Assembly: GCA_903848465.1 (NCBI GenBank)
Contig: CAINGK010000185.1
Coordinates: 17,485 to 81,484, forward strand
Direction: 5' to 3'
Length of the DNA: 64,000 nucleotides
Source of the DNA: an uncultured Verrucomicrobiota bacterium
Lineage (GTDB): Bacteria; Verrucomicrobiota; Verrucomicrobiia; Verrucomicrobiales; Verrucomicrobiaceae
Shown here piece by piece: positions 48,901-59,185 of this stretch. Positions within the stretch are counted from its first letter, which is position 1. Every line of letters begins with the position of its first letter. Position numbers and translations under genes: made by a program. Below the pieces are notes generated by a model that saw only the letters and a list, made by a program, of their open reading frames with translations, did no database searches and was not told the DNA's origin.

Positions 48901-51900
48901 GGTGGTGGCATGCCCTACCAGGAGTGTCGGTGGGCCTACTACCTCATGGAAACCATGACCGCTGCCCCCGAGCTGTTCCCGACGAATCTTGAACTGGCTC
49001 ATGAATCGGGGCTGGCGCAGCACCCTGGGGTGCTGGCCTGGCTGATGATGGGATCACGCACCAGGGCCTGGTATCCAGGGTATGAAGGGCTCTGGCAGGA
49101 CTGGCTGGCGAAGAGCACGCTGCTCGATGACGAGGCGGTGCCTGACGCACGCTGGCTGCTGCCCCACGACGGGCTGGCTCCGGTGTGGGAGTTTGCCAAA
49201 GCTTGCGGCCTAGACTCACACTTCAAAACAGCGGCCTCCGCCTGGCTGCAGGAGCAGCAGACCAAGCAGCCCACCGTAGGCCGGGCGCTGCTGCTGCTGG
49301 CCTGCCAGCGCGGGTACAATGAGGACATTCCCGTGGCGGCCATTGAAGCCGCACTGGCTCCCTGCCGCGCCCAGTTGCAGAAAGCCTCAACGACCCGTCG
49401 CGCCGCGCTGACAGCCGCGCTGGGGGCATTGCAGCCAAGCCTGGAAGTGGCGGTGCAAGCGGCACCGCCCCAGAGCGTCTTGCATCTTTTGCCACCGGCC
49501 CCGGTGCCCCCCGAGCTGGAAGCTCTGGCACGGCGCTGGCTGTCAGGCGCTGGCATTCCCGCCTCCGATCCGACAAAGGATGTGCAGCAGCGACTTCAAC
49601 CGCTGGCAGCTATGATTCTGCGCCTGCTACAGGCAGGATACAAGCAGACGCCCGCCGTGATGGCGGCCGGCGTGAAAGCACTGGCTGCCGAAAAATGGGA
49701 ACTGCCGAATGTTGCGCCGCACCTGAGCACCGAGGTCTGGCTCCAGGAACATCTGGGGTTGGTGCTGCTGAATGCTGCAGGCGATATGTCCGGCTCCCGT
49801 TCAAACGGCAGAGTGACCGTCATCAGCGAAAGCAATGACGACAGCCGACGTCATCTGAAACTGCTGGTCCTCCGTTTTCTGCTGCAAAACTCCCGGCAGT
49901 TTACCAGCACACTGCTCTGCTCCAATTGGACCTCGATGGCCGACAACCTCTTCGGTGGAGCAAAGAAGACGGTCATGAATGGGGCGCAGCTCTCGGCTCT
50001 CTTCATGGGCATGCTGCCACCCAAGGATCATGGCGAGGCGCTGCTGGCGCTGAAAATTCTGGAACTCTATCCACCAAGCATGCCAGACTTGAAGCAACTG
50101 GCCGAGACCGCCAAGGAGCGCCTGCCTGGTAGCACGCTGGCCTGGGCCAGTCAGGGTGTCTTGCAATCGAGAAAAGCCACGCTCACTGGCACCCGTGCCC
50201 CTGTGCTGACGTTACCCATCGATTTCTACAATGATGAGTTCACTGCTAATGCAGCATTGCTTACAGCGATCTATCAGTCCAGCGCCCCTCCTCCTGCGCC
50301 ACTCCGTGTCCGTGCTCTGCAGGCATTGGCATTGCAGCCGTTGATCAACAGTCGCGATTTCCTGGAAGATCGGCTGGTTAATCACCCCTTGAAATGGCTG
50401 AATGAGGTTGAGGTCGATGCGCCGCTTAGCGCGGCGGCAGATGAAGCTGCTGCGGCGCTCACTCTTTGGATGCATCAGGACAACACTTATCATTTGGGCT
50501 GGTCCGCAGGATCTGAAGTCGGCCTCGGTCAGCGAGTCATCCGGCCGCTGCTGGCCGCGCTGCAACGTGCAGGCAGGCAGGAGCGCCGCGTGGAGCTGAT
50601 GCAGGCCGCCGCCGCCAAATCGCGGCTGCCGCTGGAGGTTCTGTTGGAGGAATGGCGTGCCGCCGCCAATGTGCCGCAGGCCGTGCGAGACTCGCTGCCG
50701 CTCTACTTCCATGAGAAGATGGATGAGCCTCAGACCTCGTGGGAATATGACGCCAAAGATCTGCCGCAGCTCACCCGCCAAGACGAGCCCTGGCTGGCCA
50801 GCCTCAGCCACGCTGCGGATGATCCACTGCCAAAACTCACCGCCAGCCTGGTGCTGGCCGCACTCCCGGATGCCACCGCTGACGCGCCAAAGGTGCCGCG
50901 AGCCGAGCGCGTCAAACAGTGCCTGGCGCTGCTGGATCTCAGCAAGCCCAATGAGGTGACCGCCTTGAACCGCTTCCTACGTGTGCCTGGTTACGCCGAG
51001 GATTTCCTGGCCGAACTGCTGCCACTGTTGCGCCAGCATCCCATCATTCTTGAATGGCAGGCGGGCATGCGATTGCCGGCGGAAATTCGGCGCAGCTCGG
51101 AGGCCTATCGGGACGCCCGGCGGCGCGCTAGAACCCTCACCCTGTGGGCTGCGGCTGAAGCTCTGCATGCCGCCAATCGCCAGCCATGGACTCAATTGAC
51201 TGCGGCAATCGTCAAGGCCTGCGCCGCCGAAGACGCCCTGGAAAGCACCGATCCCTATATGGCCAGAATGCGCCCTCCCGGCTTTAAATCGCCGCGCCTC
51301 TGGGAAATACACCCCTGCCAGACTGCTGGCCTCATCATCGACCACTACCTGGCGCAGAAGACTCTGCCACCTGCAGTGCTGCTGTCCATGTGGGATGAAT
51401 TGCGCGCCGTCATCACGGACATTCAGAGCGATGATGCTGGGACGGCGCTCGGAGTGCGTCTGGCACTCGCTATTGGCACGCCCAAAGGTGCCGAGTCTGC
51501 ACGCAAGCGCTTGAGCGGACTGACTTGCAATGTGCAAACCCTGCCGCGCGTGCTCGAATCGGCTGGCCTTTGCGGCTTGAATGCGCCTGAAAAATGGCGG
51601 GTTCTAAATGAGATCGCGCAGAACAGAATGGTGCGCTCCACCCTCCTGGCCACAGCCGTCAAAACGGGCTTTGTCACACCCGCCGAACTCTCCGGCATGA
51701 TCGGCCAACTGCCGCCAGCGGACAGTGCCGACTGGGCCGCCGCCGCAACCGACTGGCTTGATGCGACCGATGCCCGCACCGAATGCACCGCCTTCATCCG
51801 CAAGCTAGCCACCCTAGACTCCACCAAGCTGTCCCCATTAACCTGGCACTTGATGCTACAGCATGCCACAGCCCATGAAGCACCAGATCTTGCGGCGCTG

Positions 51901-51960
51901 CTGCAAACCCACTGGGAGAAAGCGGTAGCGGCAGCGGCCAGCAAAGCGGTTGGGGGATGA
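39940..51960 (+). pseudogene. Giant exported alpha-solenoid/TPR-like protein gene (~4,000 codons) interrupted by one in-frame TAA at 47797-47799
   Basis: ORFs 39892..47799 (2635 aa) and 47848..51960 (1370 aa) share a frame; intervening codons read KML*EDPAATTAALKLWAQSLDDHQQPLPVFLEMGQ with no second stop; signal peptide MRSIALGFVWLACATLRSQ; TPR-like helical pairs throughout. Confidence 0.8.
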
Positions 51961-52257
51961 GAGGTTTGGGGCTGAAAGGTAGCTTAATAGTAAATGCGGA
52001 TTGCAATTCGCACCCTGCTTCCAAAGACGCGTTAACCCCGAACTCTGAAGTCAAAGATAGCATTTTTTGGTGCTGAAGTGGTGGTTGCGCTCGGGGGGGG
52101 GGCAGTTGAAGAGTTTGAGGACCGACGATGCGACCTTACATTCTGGCCCGGTCAAAAAGGAGGGCAAAGTCTCCCGGACGCCCCCCCGACTGACGGGCGA
52201 GCCGGTCCCTGTTGAAAATGAAGCAAATCCGCAATTAACACTGTTCTAAAGAAGAGG

Positions 52258-52724
52258 GTGGAGTGGGGCGTGATCACCACATGCCAGCGCCACACTCTGA
52301 ACCTCCTTTGGCTGTCGCAGTCCCGCTCGTGGATCCGCCATCAGATTCCACTGCTGGGCAGCATCATCGCTGGCAGGGCGGAACTACAAGAGGGGCGGGT
52401 GTGGACGGCTGCATCGACATCGACCCCACCATCCTCCGACTGCCCAAAAACGCCCGCACCTTTTCCCTGAAGGTCCGGGGCGACTCCATGCGCAATGCGG
52501 CCATTCTGGAGGGCGACATCGTCATCGTGGAGTTCCGCGAGGCGAAGCATGGCGATATTGTGGCAGTGCTTATTGACGGGGAGACGACCCTGAAACGGTT
52601 CATCGTGCAAAACGGAGTGTCTTTTCTGCGTGCCTCGAACCCGAAGTACCCTGATCTCATTCCAGCGCAGGAGCTGGTCATCCAGGAGGGGCTCATCGCC
52701 CTGCTGCGGCTTTCCAAGAGTTGA
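52258..52724 (+). pseudogene. LexA/UmuD-like S24 peptidase, apparent frameshift near 52398-52404
   Basis: Frame 1: QIPLLGSIIAGRAELQEGRV (LexA cleavage region); frame 3: VDGCIDIDPTILRLPKNARTFSLKVRGDSMRNAAILEGDIVIVEFREAKHGDIVAVLIDGETTLKRF (catalytic Ser/Lys). Removing 2 nt (GT) from GGGTGTGGAC joins them. Confidence 0.75.
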
Positions 52725-52886
52725 TGTGCCATGATTCTGCAATTCGATGCGGATGTGAATGGTGCCACTATTGGGGATGCTATTGCCTGAGCGCTTTTGG
52801 CCTTGAACTGCCGGCGGAGGAGTCGGTATTGGCGACACCCTGCTCAGCGCAGCGCCACTAGGCCCCGGACGCGGTATAGCTCAGCC

Positions 52887-54650
52887 TCAACCCGCTCCCT
52901 CGCTATGTTCAAAAGTAAGCGCCGTCAATTCGCGGTAGTAGGCAGAGCTTTGCAGCAGTTCCGCATGGGTGCCAGAGGCAAGGATGCGGCCGTGATGCAG
53001 CACGTAGATAACGTCCGCCGCCACGATGGTGCTGAGCCGGTGGGCGATGATGAGGCTGGTGCGGTTGGCGCGCAGTTTGCCGAGCGCGGCCTGGATGAGT
53101 TGCTCGGATTTCACGTCGATGGCGGAGGTGGCTTCATCCAGCAGCAGCACGGGGGCGTCTTTGAGGAAGGCGCGGGCGAGGGCGAGGCGCTGGCGCTCGC
53201 CACCGCTGAGGAGCACACCGCGCTCGCCCACTTCGGCATCCAGTCCCTCGGGAATGCGCTGCACGAAGTCTTCGGCGCAGGCCTGGCGCAGCGCGGTCCA
53301 GAGTTCCTCATCCGTGGCGCTGGGTTTGCCCATGCGGAGGTTGTCGCGCACGGTGCTGGCAAAGAGAAAGGCCTCCTGCGTGACGTAGGCCAGGGACTGG
53401 CGCAGGCAGCGCAGGCTGAGGTTTTGAATGGGCGTGCCATCGAGCGTGATGGCACCACTCTGCGGATCGTAGAAACGCGTCAGCAGTTGGAAGAGCGTGC
53501 TCTTGCCTGAACCGGTGGCTCCGACGATGGCGATGGTTTGGTACCGCGCGGCGCGCAGCGTGATGTCCTGCAGCACGGGTTTGTCGGCGCGATAGCTGAA
53601 GCTGACCGCCTTGAATTCGATCTCGCCCCGCACGGAGTCGAGGGTCTGGCCCGCATTCAGGTCCTCTGCGGTCTCGCGGTCGAGGATGGCAAAGACGCGC
53701 TTGGCGGCAGAGAGGCCGTTGAGCAGCGTTTGATTCACGCCGTGCAGACGGGAGATGGGCTCGTAGAGGAAGCCGACTAGGAGCAGGAATTCCATGAGTT
53801 GGCCGGGTGTCATGGCACCCTGCACACACCACCAGGAACCGGCGGCGAGCAGCAGCACCAGGCCCCCGTTCCCGAGCAAGGTCATGGACGGCGCATAAAA
53901 GGCCCAGGCCGCCATGAGACGCGTCTGCTTGTCCTGGAGTGCCTGGCTGGCGGCAAGGAATTTACCCTGCCGCATCTCTTCGGCGGTGTAGCTCTTGATC
54001 TGGCGGATGCCGGTGATGGTATCGTGCAGCGTGGAATTGAGCGCACTGGTGGCCTCTCGCGCAGCAGTGGCGCGAGGGGAGACCCAGCGCGAATAAATCC
54101 AGCCACCGGCGGCGATGAACGGCGTGGGTGCCAGGACGATGAGCGCGAGCTTCGCATCCGCCACGAGCATGACGATGGCGGTGATAAGGATCTGCAGCAG
54201 CGCGGTCAGCCCCTGCTCGATGCCCTCCAGGATCACCCGCTGGGTGGCAGGTACGTCATCGGCCAGTTTGGTGAGGATGTCGCCGGTGCTTTGGTGGTCA
54301 AACCAGCGCAGCGGCAGCAGTTCGATTTTCTGGTGCAACTGACTGCGCAGATCGGTGATCATGCGCTGCTCAAAAGTGCAGTTCACCCGCGTGCGGCAGT
54401 AGAACAAGCCCTCGCGCAAAGTGAAGGCCAGCAGCGCGAGGCCACCGGCACGCCAGATGAGATCGCTGCGCTTCTCCGGGATGATTTCATCCATGAACCA
54501 GCGCACGACGCCAGGAAAGACGAAGATGAGCGAGGTGCCAGCGGCAGCGAGTGCAAACTGCCACGCAGCGATACGCCAGTGCCCGCGTGCGAACAGGAGC
54601 AGGCGGCGCAGCGCAGCGCTGTTGGTCATTGGCTCGGGCGGGTCGTCCAT
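52887..54650 (-). CDS. ABC transporter, fused permease/ATPase (MsbA-like)
   Basis: 587 aa; Walker A GATGSGKSTL, signature LLSGGERQRLALARAF, Walker B PVLLLDEATSAID. Confidence 0.93.
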   Translation of the reverse strand: MDDPPEPMTNSAALRRLLLFARGHWRIAAWQFALAAAGTSLIFVFPGVVRWFMDEIIPEKRSDLIWRAGGLALLAFTLREGLFYCRTRVNCTFEQRMITDLRSQLHQKIELLPLRWFDHQSTGDILTKLADDVPATQRVILEGIEQGLTALLQILITAIVMLVADAKLALIVLAPTPFIAAGGWIYSRWVSPRATAAREATSALNSTLHDTITGIRQIKSYTAEEMRQGKFLAASQALQDKQTRLMAAWAFYAPSMTLLGNGGLVLLLAAGSWWCVQGAMTPGQLMEFLLLVGFLYEPISRLHGVNQTLLNGLSAAKRVFAILDRETAEDLNAGQTLDSVRGEIEFKAVSFSYRADKPVLQDITLRAARYQTIAIVGATGSGKSTLFQLLTRFYDPQSGAITLDGTPIQNLSLRCLRQSLAYVTQEAFLFASTVRDNLRMGKPSATDEELWTALRQACAEDFVQRIPEGLDAEVGERGVLLSGGERQRLALARAFLKDAPVLLLDEATSAIDVKSEQLIQAALGKLRANRTSLIIAHRLSTIVAADVIYVLHHGRILASGTHAELLQSSAYYRELTALTFEHSEGAG

Positions 54651-54753
54651 GGATGTGAACTAGACGAGCGAGCCAGGCCTGCGATTCAACCGAATATGGA
54701 GTGGCGACGAGTTGTCGCCATTCCATGCGGCAAGCGGGACGCTTGCACTACGG

Positions 54754-56055
54754 TCAACCCACCAGATGCACCTGCGGCATCGGCACGACGAATTTGCCGC
54801 CACGGGCGAGGAAGTCCGTCTCGCGCTTGAGGAACTCCGGCATGAAGTGCCAGGGCAGCACGAGGTAGTAGTCGGGCTTGGCGGCGCGAGATTCCTCTTC
54901 GGAGATGATCTTGATGTGCGTGCCGATGGTGTAGCTGCCCCACTTGATCGGGTTGCGGTCAGCGATGGCGGAAACGAGGTCGGACGTGACGTTGCAGAAC
55001 TGCAGCGTGGTGCTGCCCTTGGTGGAGGCACCGTAGCCGTGGACGACTTTGCCCTCGGCCTTGGCCTTGTTGAGGAAGGCGGTGAGGTCGGTGCGGATGC
55101 GCTCGATGTTGTCGCGGAAAACGGCGTAAGGCGCGTCGGAGTCCAGGGCCATCTCGAACTCGCGGATGCGCAGTTCCTGCACGCGGGCGGCGGCTTCAGC
55201 GGAAGGCTTGACCTGCCCAGCGTTGGCCACCACGAGGCGGAAGCTGCCGCCGTTCACGTCATTGAGATGCACGTCGATGACTTCAAGGCCGTGATCGCCA
55301 AAAAGGCGCTCCAGCACGGCCAGGGAGTAGTACTCCAAGTGCTCGTGGCAGATGGTGTCGAAGCTGTTGATGTCCAGCATCGCAGGCAGATAGCTCTGCT
55401 CCAGAATCCAGATGCCGTCGGTGGCCAGGACATCGGCGATGTCCTGCACAAAGGCGTGGGGGTTCTCCAGGTCATAGAACATGGAGATGCTGGTCACGAC
55501 ACGGGCCTTTTCCGTGGTGTGTACGCTCTTGAAAGCGCGGGCGGTGAAGAAGTCGTTCACCACTTCAAAGCCTTTGGCGCGCGCTTTGAGGGCCACGTCC
55601 GAAGGGTCAATGCCGATGTGGCGCAGTCCCTGGGTCTGGTAGCTGGAGAGCAGCGTGCCGTCATTGCAGCCGATGTCGAGCACGATGTCCTTGGCGCGCA
55701 GAGAAACGGTCTGCTCCACGAGCTGGGTGATGCCCGTGAGGTTGTCGATCATCGACTGATTGATGCCGGACTCGTAGTAGTAGCGGTGGTAGAGCACCTT
55801 CGGCGGCACCGAGTGGCGCATTTGCACCAGACCGCAGGCGTTTTCATCCTGGGAGGGGTCGCAGCGCACGAGGTCGAGTGGGACTTTGCGCTTGATGAGC
55901 GCGCTGCCATCAGCGCTCGCGAGCACGCCACCGATGAATTGATCCCCAAGGCTGACCACGGGCGTCAGGCTGCGTGAGCCGCAGATGCGACAGGTATTGC
56001 GGGTGATGAGTACGGGGCGGAAAGCTTGGATGGCCATGGGTTCCTCAATTGGCAT
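54754..56055 (-). CDS. Class I SAM-dependent methyltransferase with N-terminal zinc-binding domain (NDP-sugar C-methyltransferase type)
   Basis: CRICGSRSLTPVVSLGDQ, VLDIGCNDGTLLSSYQTQGLRHIGIDPS, FDTICHEHLEYYSL. Confidence 0.88.
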   Translation of the reverse strand: MPIEEPMAIQAFRPVLITRNTCRICGSRSLTPVVSLGDQFIGGVLASADGSALIKRKVPLDLVRCDPSQDENACGLVQMRHSVPPKVLYHRYYYESGINQSMIDNLTGITQLVEQTVSLRAKDIVLDIGCNDGTLLSSYQTQGLRHIGIDPSDVALKARAKGFEVVNDFFTARAFKSVHTTEKARVVTSISMFYDLENPHAFVQDIADVLATDGIWILEQSYLPAMLDINSFDTICHEHLEYYSLAVLERLFGDHGLEVIDVHLNDVNGGSFRLVVANAGQVKPSAEAAARVQELRIREFEMALDSDAPYAVFRDNIERIRTDLTAFLNKAKAEGKVVHGYGASTKGSTTLQFCNVTSDLVSAIADRNPIKWGSYTIGTHIKIISEEESRAAKPDYYLVLPWHFMPEFLKRETDFLARGGKFVVPMPQVHLVG

Positions 56056-56095
56056 TGTTGTGCTGGCGTGTCCAGCTAGACTTCATGCCGCGAGA

Positions 56096-57040
56096 TCACA
56101 CACGGGCAGTGGCCCGGTTGTCAAGAAACCACTGGTAGGTGTGGGACACACCGGCGCGGAAGTCGGTCCTGGCTTTCCAGCCCAAGCTCTCCATGCGGCT
56201 CACGTCCAGCAGGCGGCGCGGATTTCCGTCTGGCTGCGTGGTGTCCCAGTGGATTTCGCCTTGGTAGCCCACGATGTCACGGATCATCTCCGCCGCCTCG
56301 CGGATGCTGATCTCCCAGCCGCAGCCGACGTTGATGATGTCGGGGCTGCTGTAATTTTCGAGCAGGAAGGCGCAGGCGGAGGCAAGATCGTCCACAAACA
56401 AGAATTCGCGCGTCGGTGTGCCGCTGCCCCAGAGGGTGACGTCTGGCTTGTGGTGCAGTTTGGCCTCGTGAAAGCGGCGGATCAGCGAGGGCAGCACATG
56501 CGAATGCTCAGGGTCAAAGTTGTCATAAGGGCCATAGAGATTGGCTGGCATGGCGCAGATGAAGTCCCGGCCATGCTGGTGGCGGTAGCCCTGGCAGAGC
56601 TTGATCCCCGCGATCTTGGCGACCCCATACGGCGCATTGGTTTCCTCCATCGGCCCGCTCATGAGGCTGTCCTCGCGGATGGGCATTTCCACCACCTTGG
56701 GGTAGATGCAGGTACTGCCAAGAAAGAGCAGCTTCTTCGTGTCAAAGCGATGCGCCGCCGACAGCACGCTGTTTTGGATCTGCAGGTTATTGAGCAGGAA
56801 ATCGACCGGATGGGTGTAGCTGGCCTTGATCCCACCCACCGTGGCCGCCGCAAGGATGACCTGATCCGGCCTTTCCGCCGCAAAAAAGGCGTCCGTGGCA
56901 TGCGGGTCGCGCAGATCCAGCTCCGCCTTCGTGCGGGTGATGATCTGCCATTCGGGCTTGTTTGCATAATGACGCAACAACGCGCGTCCAACGAGACCCT
57001 GATGACCGGTGATGAAAAGTTTGCCGCCTGATGAAGCCAT
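56096..57040 (-). CDS. fcl: GDP-L-fucose synthase
   Basis: LFITGHQGLVGRALLRHY, LGSTCIYPKVVEMPIREDSLMSGPMEETNAPYGVAKIAGIKLCQGYRHQ, PTREFLFVDDLASAC; start chosen at MASSGGKLF. Confidence 0.9.
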   Translation of the reverse strand: MASSGGKLFITGHQGLVGRALLRHYANKPEWQIITRTKAELDLRDPHATDAFFAAERPDQVILAAATVGGIKASYTHPVDFLLNNLQIQNSVLSAAHRFDTKKLLFLGSTCIYPKVVEMPIREDSLMSGPMEETNAPYGVAKIAGIKLCQGYRHQHGRDFICAMPANLYGPYDNFDPEHSHVLPSLIRRFHEAKLHHKPDVTLWGSGTPTREFLFVDDLASACAFLLENYSSPDIINVGCGWEISIREAAEMIRDIVGYQGEIHWDTTQPDGNPRRLLDVSRMESLGWKARTDFRAGVSHTYQWFLDNRATARV

Positions 57041-57126
57041 GCCTTCATGCCTAGCGGAGGAGTCCGCAGTGTCCAGCAAAGCTTCATTTTCCAACGCATG
57101 AGAGCGGGAGGGCAGGGGAAGGTGTA

Positions 57127-57148
57127 CGATGGACACTCCTGTCCGTCG
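57127..57148 (+). repeat. Dispersed hairpin repeat family A, copy 2
   Basis: CGATGGACA-CTCC-TGTCCGTCG. Confidence 0.8.
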
Positions 57149-57266
57149 GTCAGCGCGCCCACTCCACCCAGGCCTCAAGCGCCATGTCCCTTTGAAAACA
57201 ACTTGGCAGAAATCAAACGAAAGCCTTAACGTTACACGTTCTTCTCATTCCGCCGCAAGACGCGCC

Positions 57267-57767
57267 ATGACCGTCCCCTCCAAAACCTTCGTCGTCATGC
57301 TCTGTGCGATTCTCGGCATGACGATTGCAGGCGTTCAGACCATTCCTGGCTGGATCAAGTCCAAGTATGCGACTGCCAGTAGCGATGAACTCAACGCCAT
57401 GGTCCGCATCGCCCAGGCCGATACGTTCTGTTTTGGCGGCACCGGCATTGCGGCGGCATCATCTCCGGCGGACATCATGTTTGAACACGTTTTTTTCAGC
57501 CCGAAGGCAGCCGACTTGTTCGCCTGGGCCTTTGAGCACGGCACCCCACAGGGGCAGATGTTTGCACTGCTAGGACTTCGCCACCTGGCCCCCCAACGGT
57601 GCCAGTCATTGGCCGCTCGCCTTTCTCCTTCGTCCGAAGTTCGGATCGCGTCCGGTTGCATCTTCGGCAAATTATCTGCGAGGGAGGCTTTTATTCATCA
57701 AATTGAATCGGGTGCCTATGATGTCATGGTTCAAAGAATGAAGGTTCACGCCTCCCTCGACAAATAG
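57267..57767 (+). CDS. Hypothetical protein with N-terminal membrane/signal segment
   Basis: MTVPSKTFVVMLCAILGMTIAGVQTIPGWI; 166 aa. Confidence 0.5.
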   Translation: MTVPSKTFVVMLCAILGMTIAGVQTIPGWIKSKYATASSDELNAMVRIAQADTFCFGGTGIAAASSPADIMFEHVFFSPKAADLFAWAFEHGTPQGQMFALLGLRHLAPQRCQSLAARLSPSSEVRIASGCIFGKLSAREAFIHQIESGAYDVMVQRMKVHASLDK

Positions 57768-57794
57768 GCCGACGCTTGCTATAATACACCCAAC

Positions 57795-58091
57795 ATGAGT
57801 TCCACAGTCGAACGTATCCGCCAGGAGATTGACCAGCTTGCCCCTGATGAAGTTCTGGAGCTTTTTACTGATCTTCAGCAGGAATACCCGTTGCGGCTTC
57901 TTCAGGTCGAAGAGACAGCGCCAGACCTTACCAACATCGGTGCGGCGGACAAGTTCAAGCTCGAAGCGCTCCGCCGGGACATCCAGGAAGCGGCTGATTC
58001 GCTGGATCGAGGCGAAGGCATTCAAATCAATTGGGACGCTAAACTCGCACGCCGACACCAGGAATACGCTGCTCGTCAGGCCGCCAGATAA
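57795..58091 (+). CDS. Antitoxin (addiction module, ParD-like position)
   Basis: 98 aa, helical, C-terminal INWDAKLARRHQEYAARQ; 6 nt upstream of a ParE-like toxin. Confidence 0.65.
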   Translation: MSSTVERIRQEIDQLAPDEVLELFTDLQQEYPLRLLQVEETAPDLTNIGAADKFKLEALRRDIQEAADSLDRGEGIQINWDAKLARRHQEYAARQAAR

Positions 58092-58097
58092 AGCCCC

Positions 58098-58394
58098 ATG
58101 GTGAACGTCACCTACTCAAAGCTGGCTGACCGCGACCTGGACGAGATTTGGGACTACATTGCCCAGGACAGTGTTCTCCAAGCCGACAGGCTCTGGCAGC
58201 GCATGCGCGACAAGCTGGAATACCTCGGCAAGTGGAAGACCATCGGACGTCCACGTCCTGAACTCTCGAAAGGCTGTCGCAGCTATCCCTTTGGCAACTA
58301 CTGCTTCTACTTCCGCCCCATCGATTCCGGCATTGAGGCGTTGAGAATCCTGCATTCCGCCCGCGATCTCGATCAGATCACATTCTCCAAGTAA
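58098..58394 (+). CDS. ParE/RelE-family toxin
   Basis: YSKLADRDLDEIWDYIAQDSVLQADRLWQRM...GRPRPELSKGCRSYPFGNYCFYFRPIDSGIEALRILHSARDL. Confidence 0.88.
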   Translation: MVNVTYSKLADRDLDEIWDYIAQDSVLQADRLWQRMRDKLEYLGKWKTIGRPRPELSKGCRSYPFGNYCFYFRPIDSGIEALRILHSARDLDQITFSK

Positions 58395-58395
58395 C

Positions 58396-58445
58396 CGGAG
58401 GATAGGCGTCCCCGCCTGTCTCACGGATCGAGGCGTCCCGCCTTT
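58396..58445 (+). repeat. Dispersed repeat family C, half-length copy
   Basis: CGGAGGATAGGCGTCCCCGCCTGTCTCACGGATCGAGGCGTCCCGCCTTT; three mismatches to the copy at 59186. Confidence 0.8.
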
Positions 58446-58798
58446 AAAATAAAAAATGCCTGGCATTTAGTAGGAGGTTATGACGCAGTTACGCAAGTAT
58501 GCGTCCTTCCTCCCACCGCTCTCATAAGCCCTGAATGGGCGGCATAACGTAGCCCCGGGCAAGCGAGCCTCAGCGAGCGCCGCCCGGGGTTAGCTCCACC
58601 AGCGCCGGGAAGCAAACCCACGTCCTCCGCTATACGCCAAGCTAACCAGCAGCGTCTGCATGGAACCCCGCCGCGCGTCACCCGTGTCCAAACGCCCGAT
58701 GGCCTCCGAAATCCATGAGCAACTTCCTTTACTGAGCCGCAACCATGCAGTCGAAACCTCTGCACGATACAGGCTCAAACTCACACGCAGATGGATAT

Positions 58799-59008
58799 TC
58801 GCGACAGGAAGCCCCAGCGCCCACGCGAGCGCGAAGCGTCTTGGAGTGCGTGCGGCAAGCCAAGGCGCGACGCCGCTTTCGCAGGCTGCTGGGTGGGCTT
58901 AGGCCACAGAACCTCCTACACCTCGCGAAAGCGGTGCCGTCGAGGCAGGCTTGCGCCTTGCCTCTCTGTCACCGCACTCCAAGACGCTGTCGCGTTCGCG
59001 CGGGCACC
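58799..59008 (+). repeat. Dispersed repeat family B, full-length long inverted repeat
   Basis: Arms GCGAGCGCGAAGCGTCTTGGAGTGCG...CGCTTTCGC and GCGAAAGCG...CGCACTCCAAGACGCT. Confidence 0.8.
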
Positions 59009-59185
59009 GTGACGGTCATGCGTCGCCACGGTTTTCGTTCACAATGTCGCTCAAATCACGCTCCGGCACCGCAGTCAGAGGCGCAAACCGGCGGGCGAAC
59101 AGATCGCTTCGACTAATGGCTACTGGAGTACGTGGAGATGGCACCACATCATCATCGAGCAAGCAGGGGAAAGCCGCACGCTGTT

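Noticed and set aside
58478-58765. 95-aa minus-strand ORF
   Set aside because: Lies within repeat elements (CCCCGGGC hairpin region); likely non-coding.
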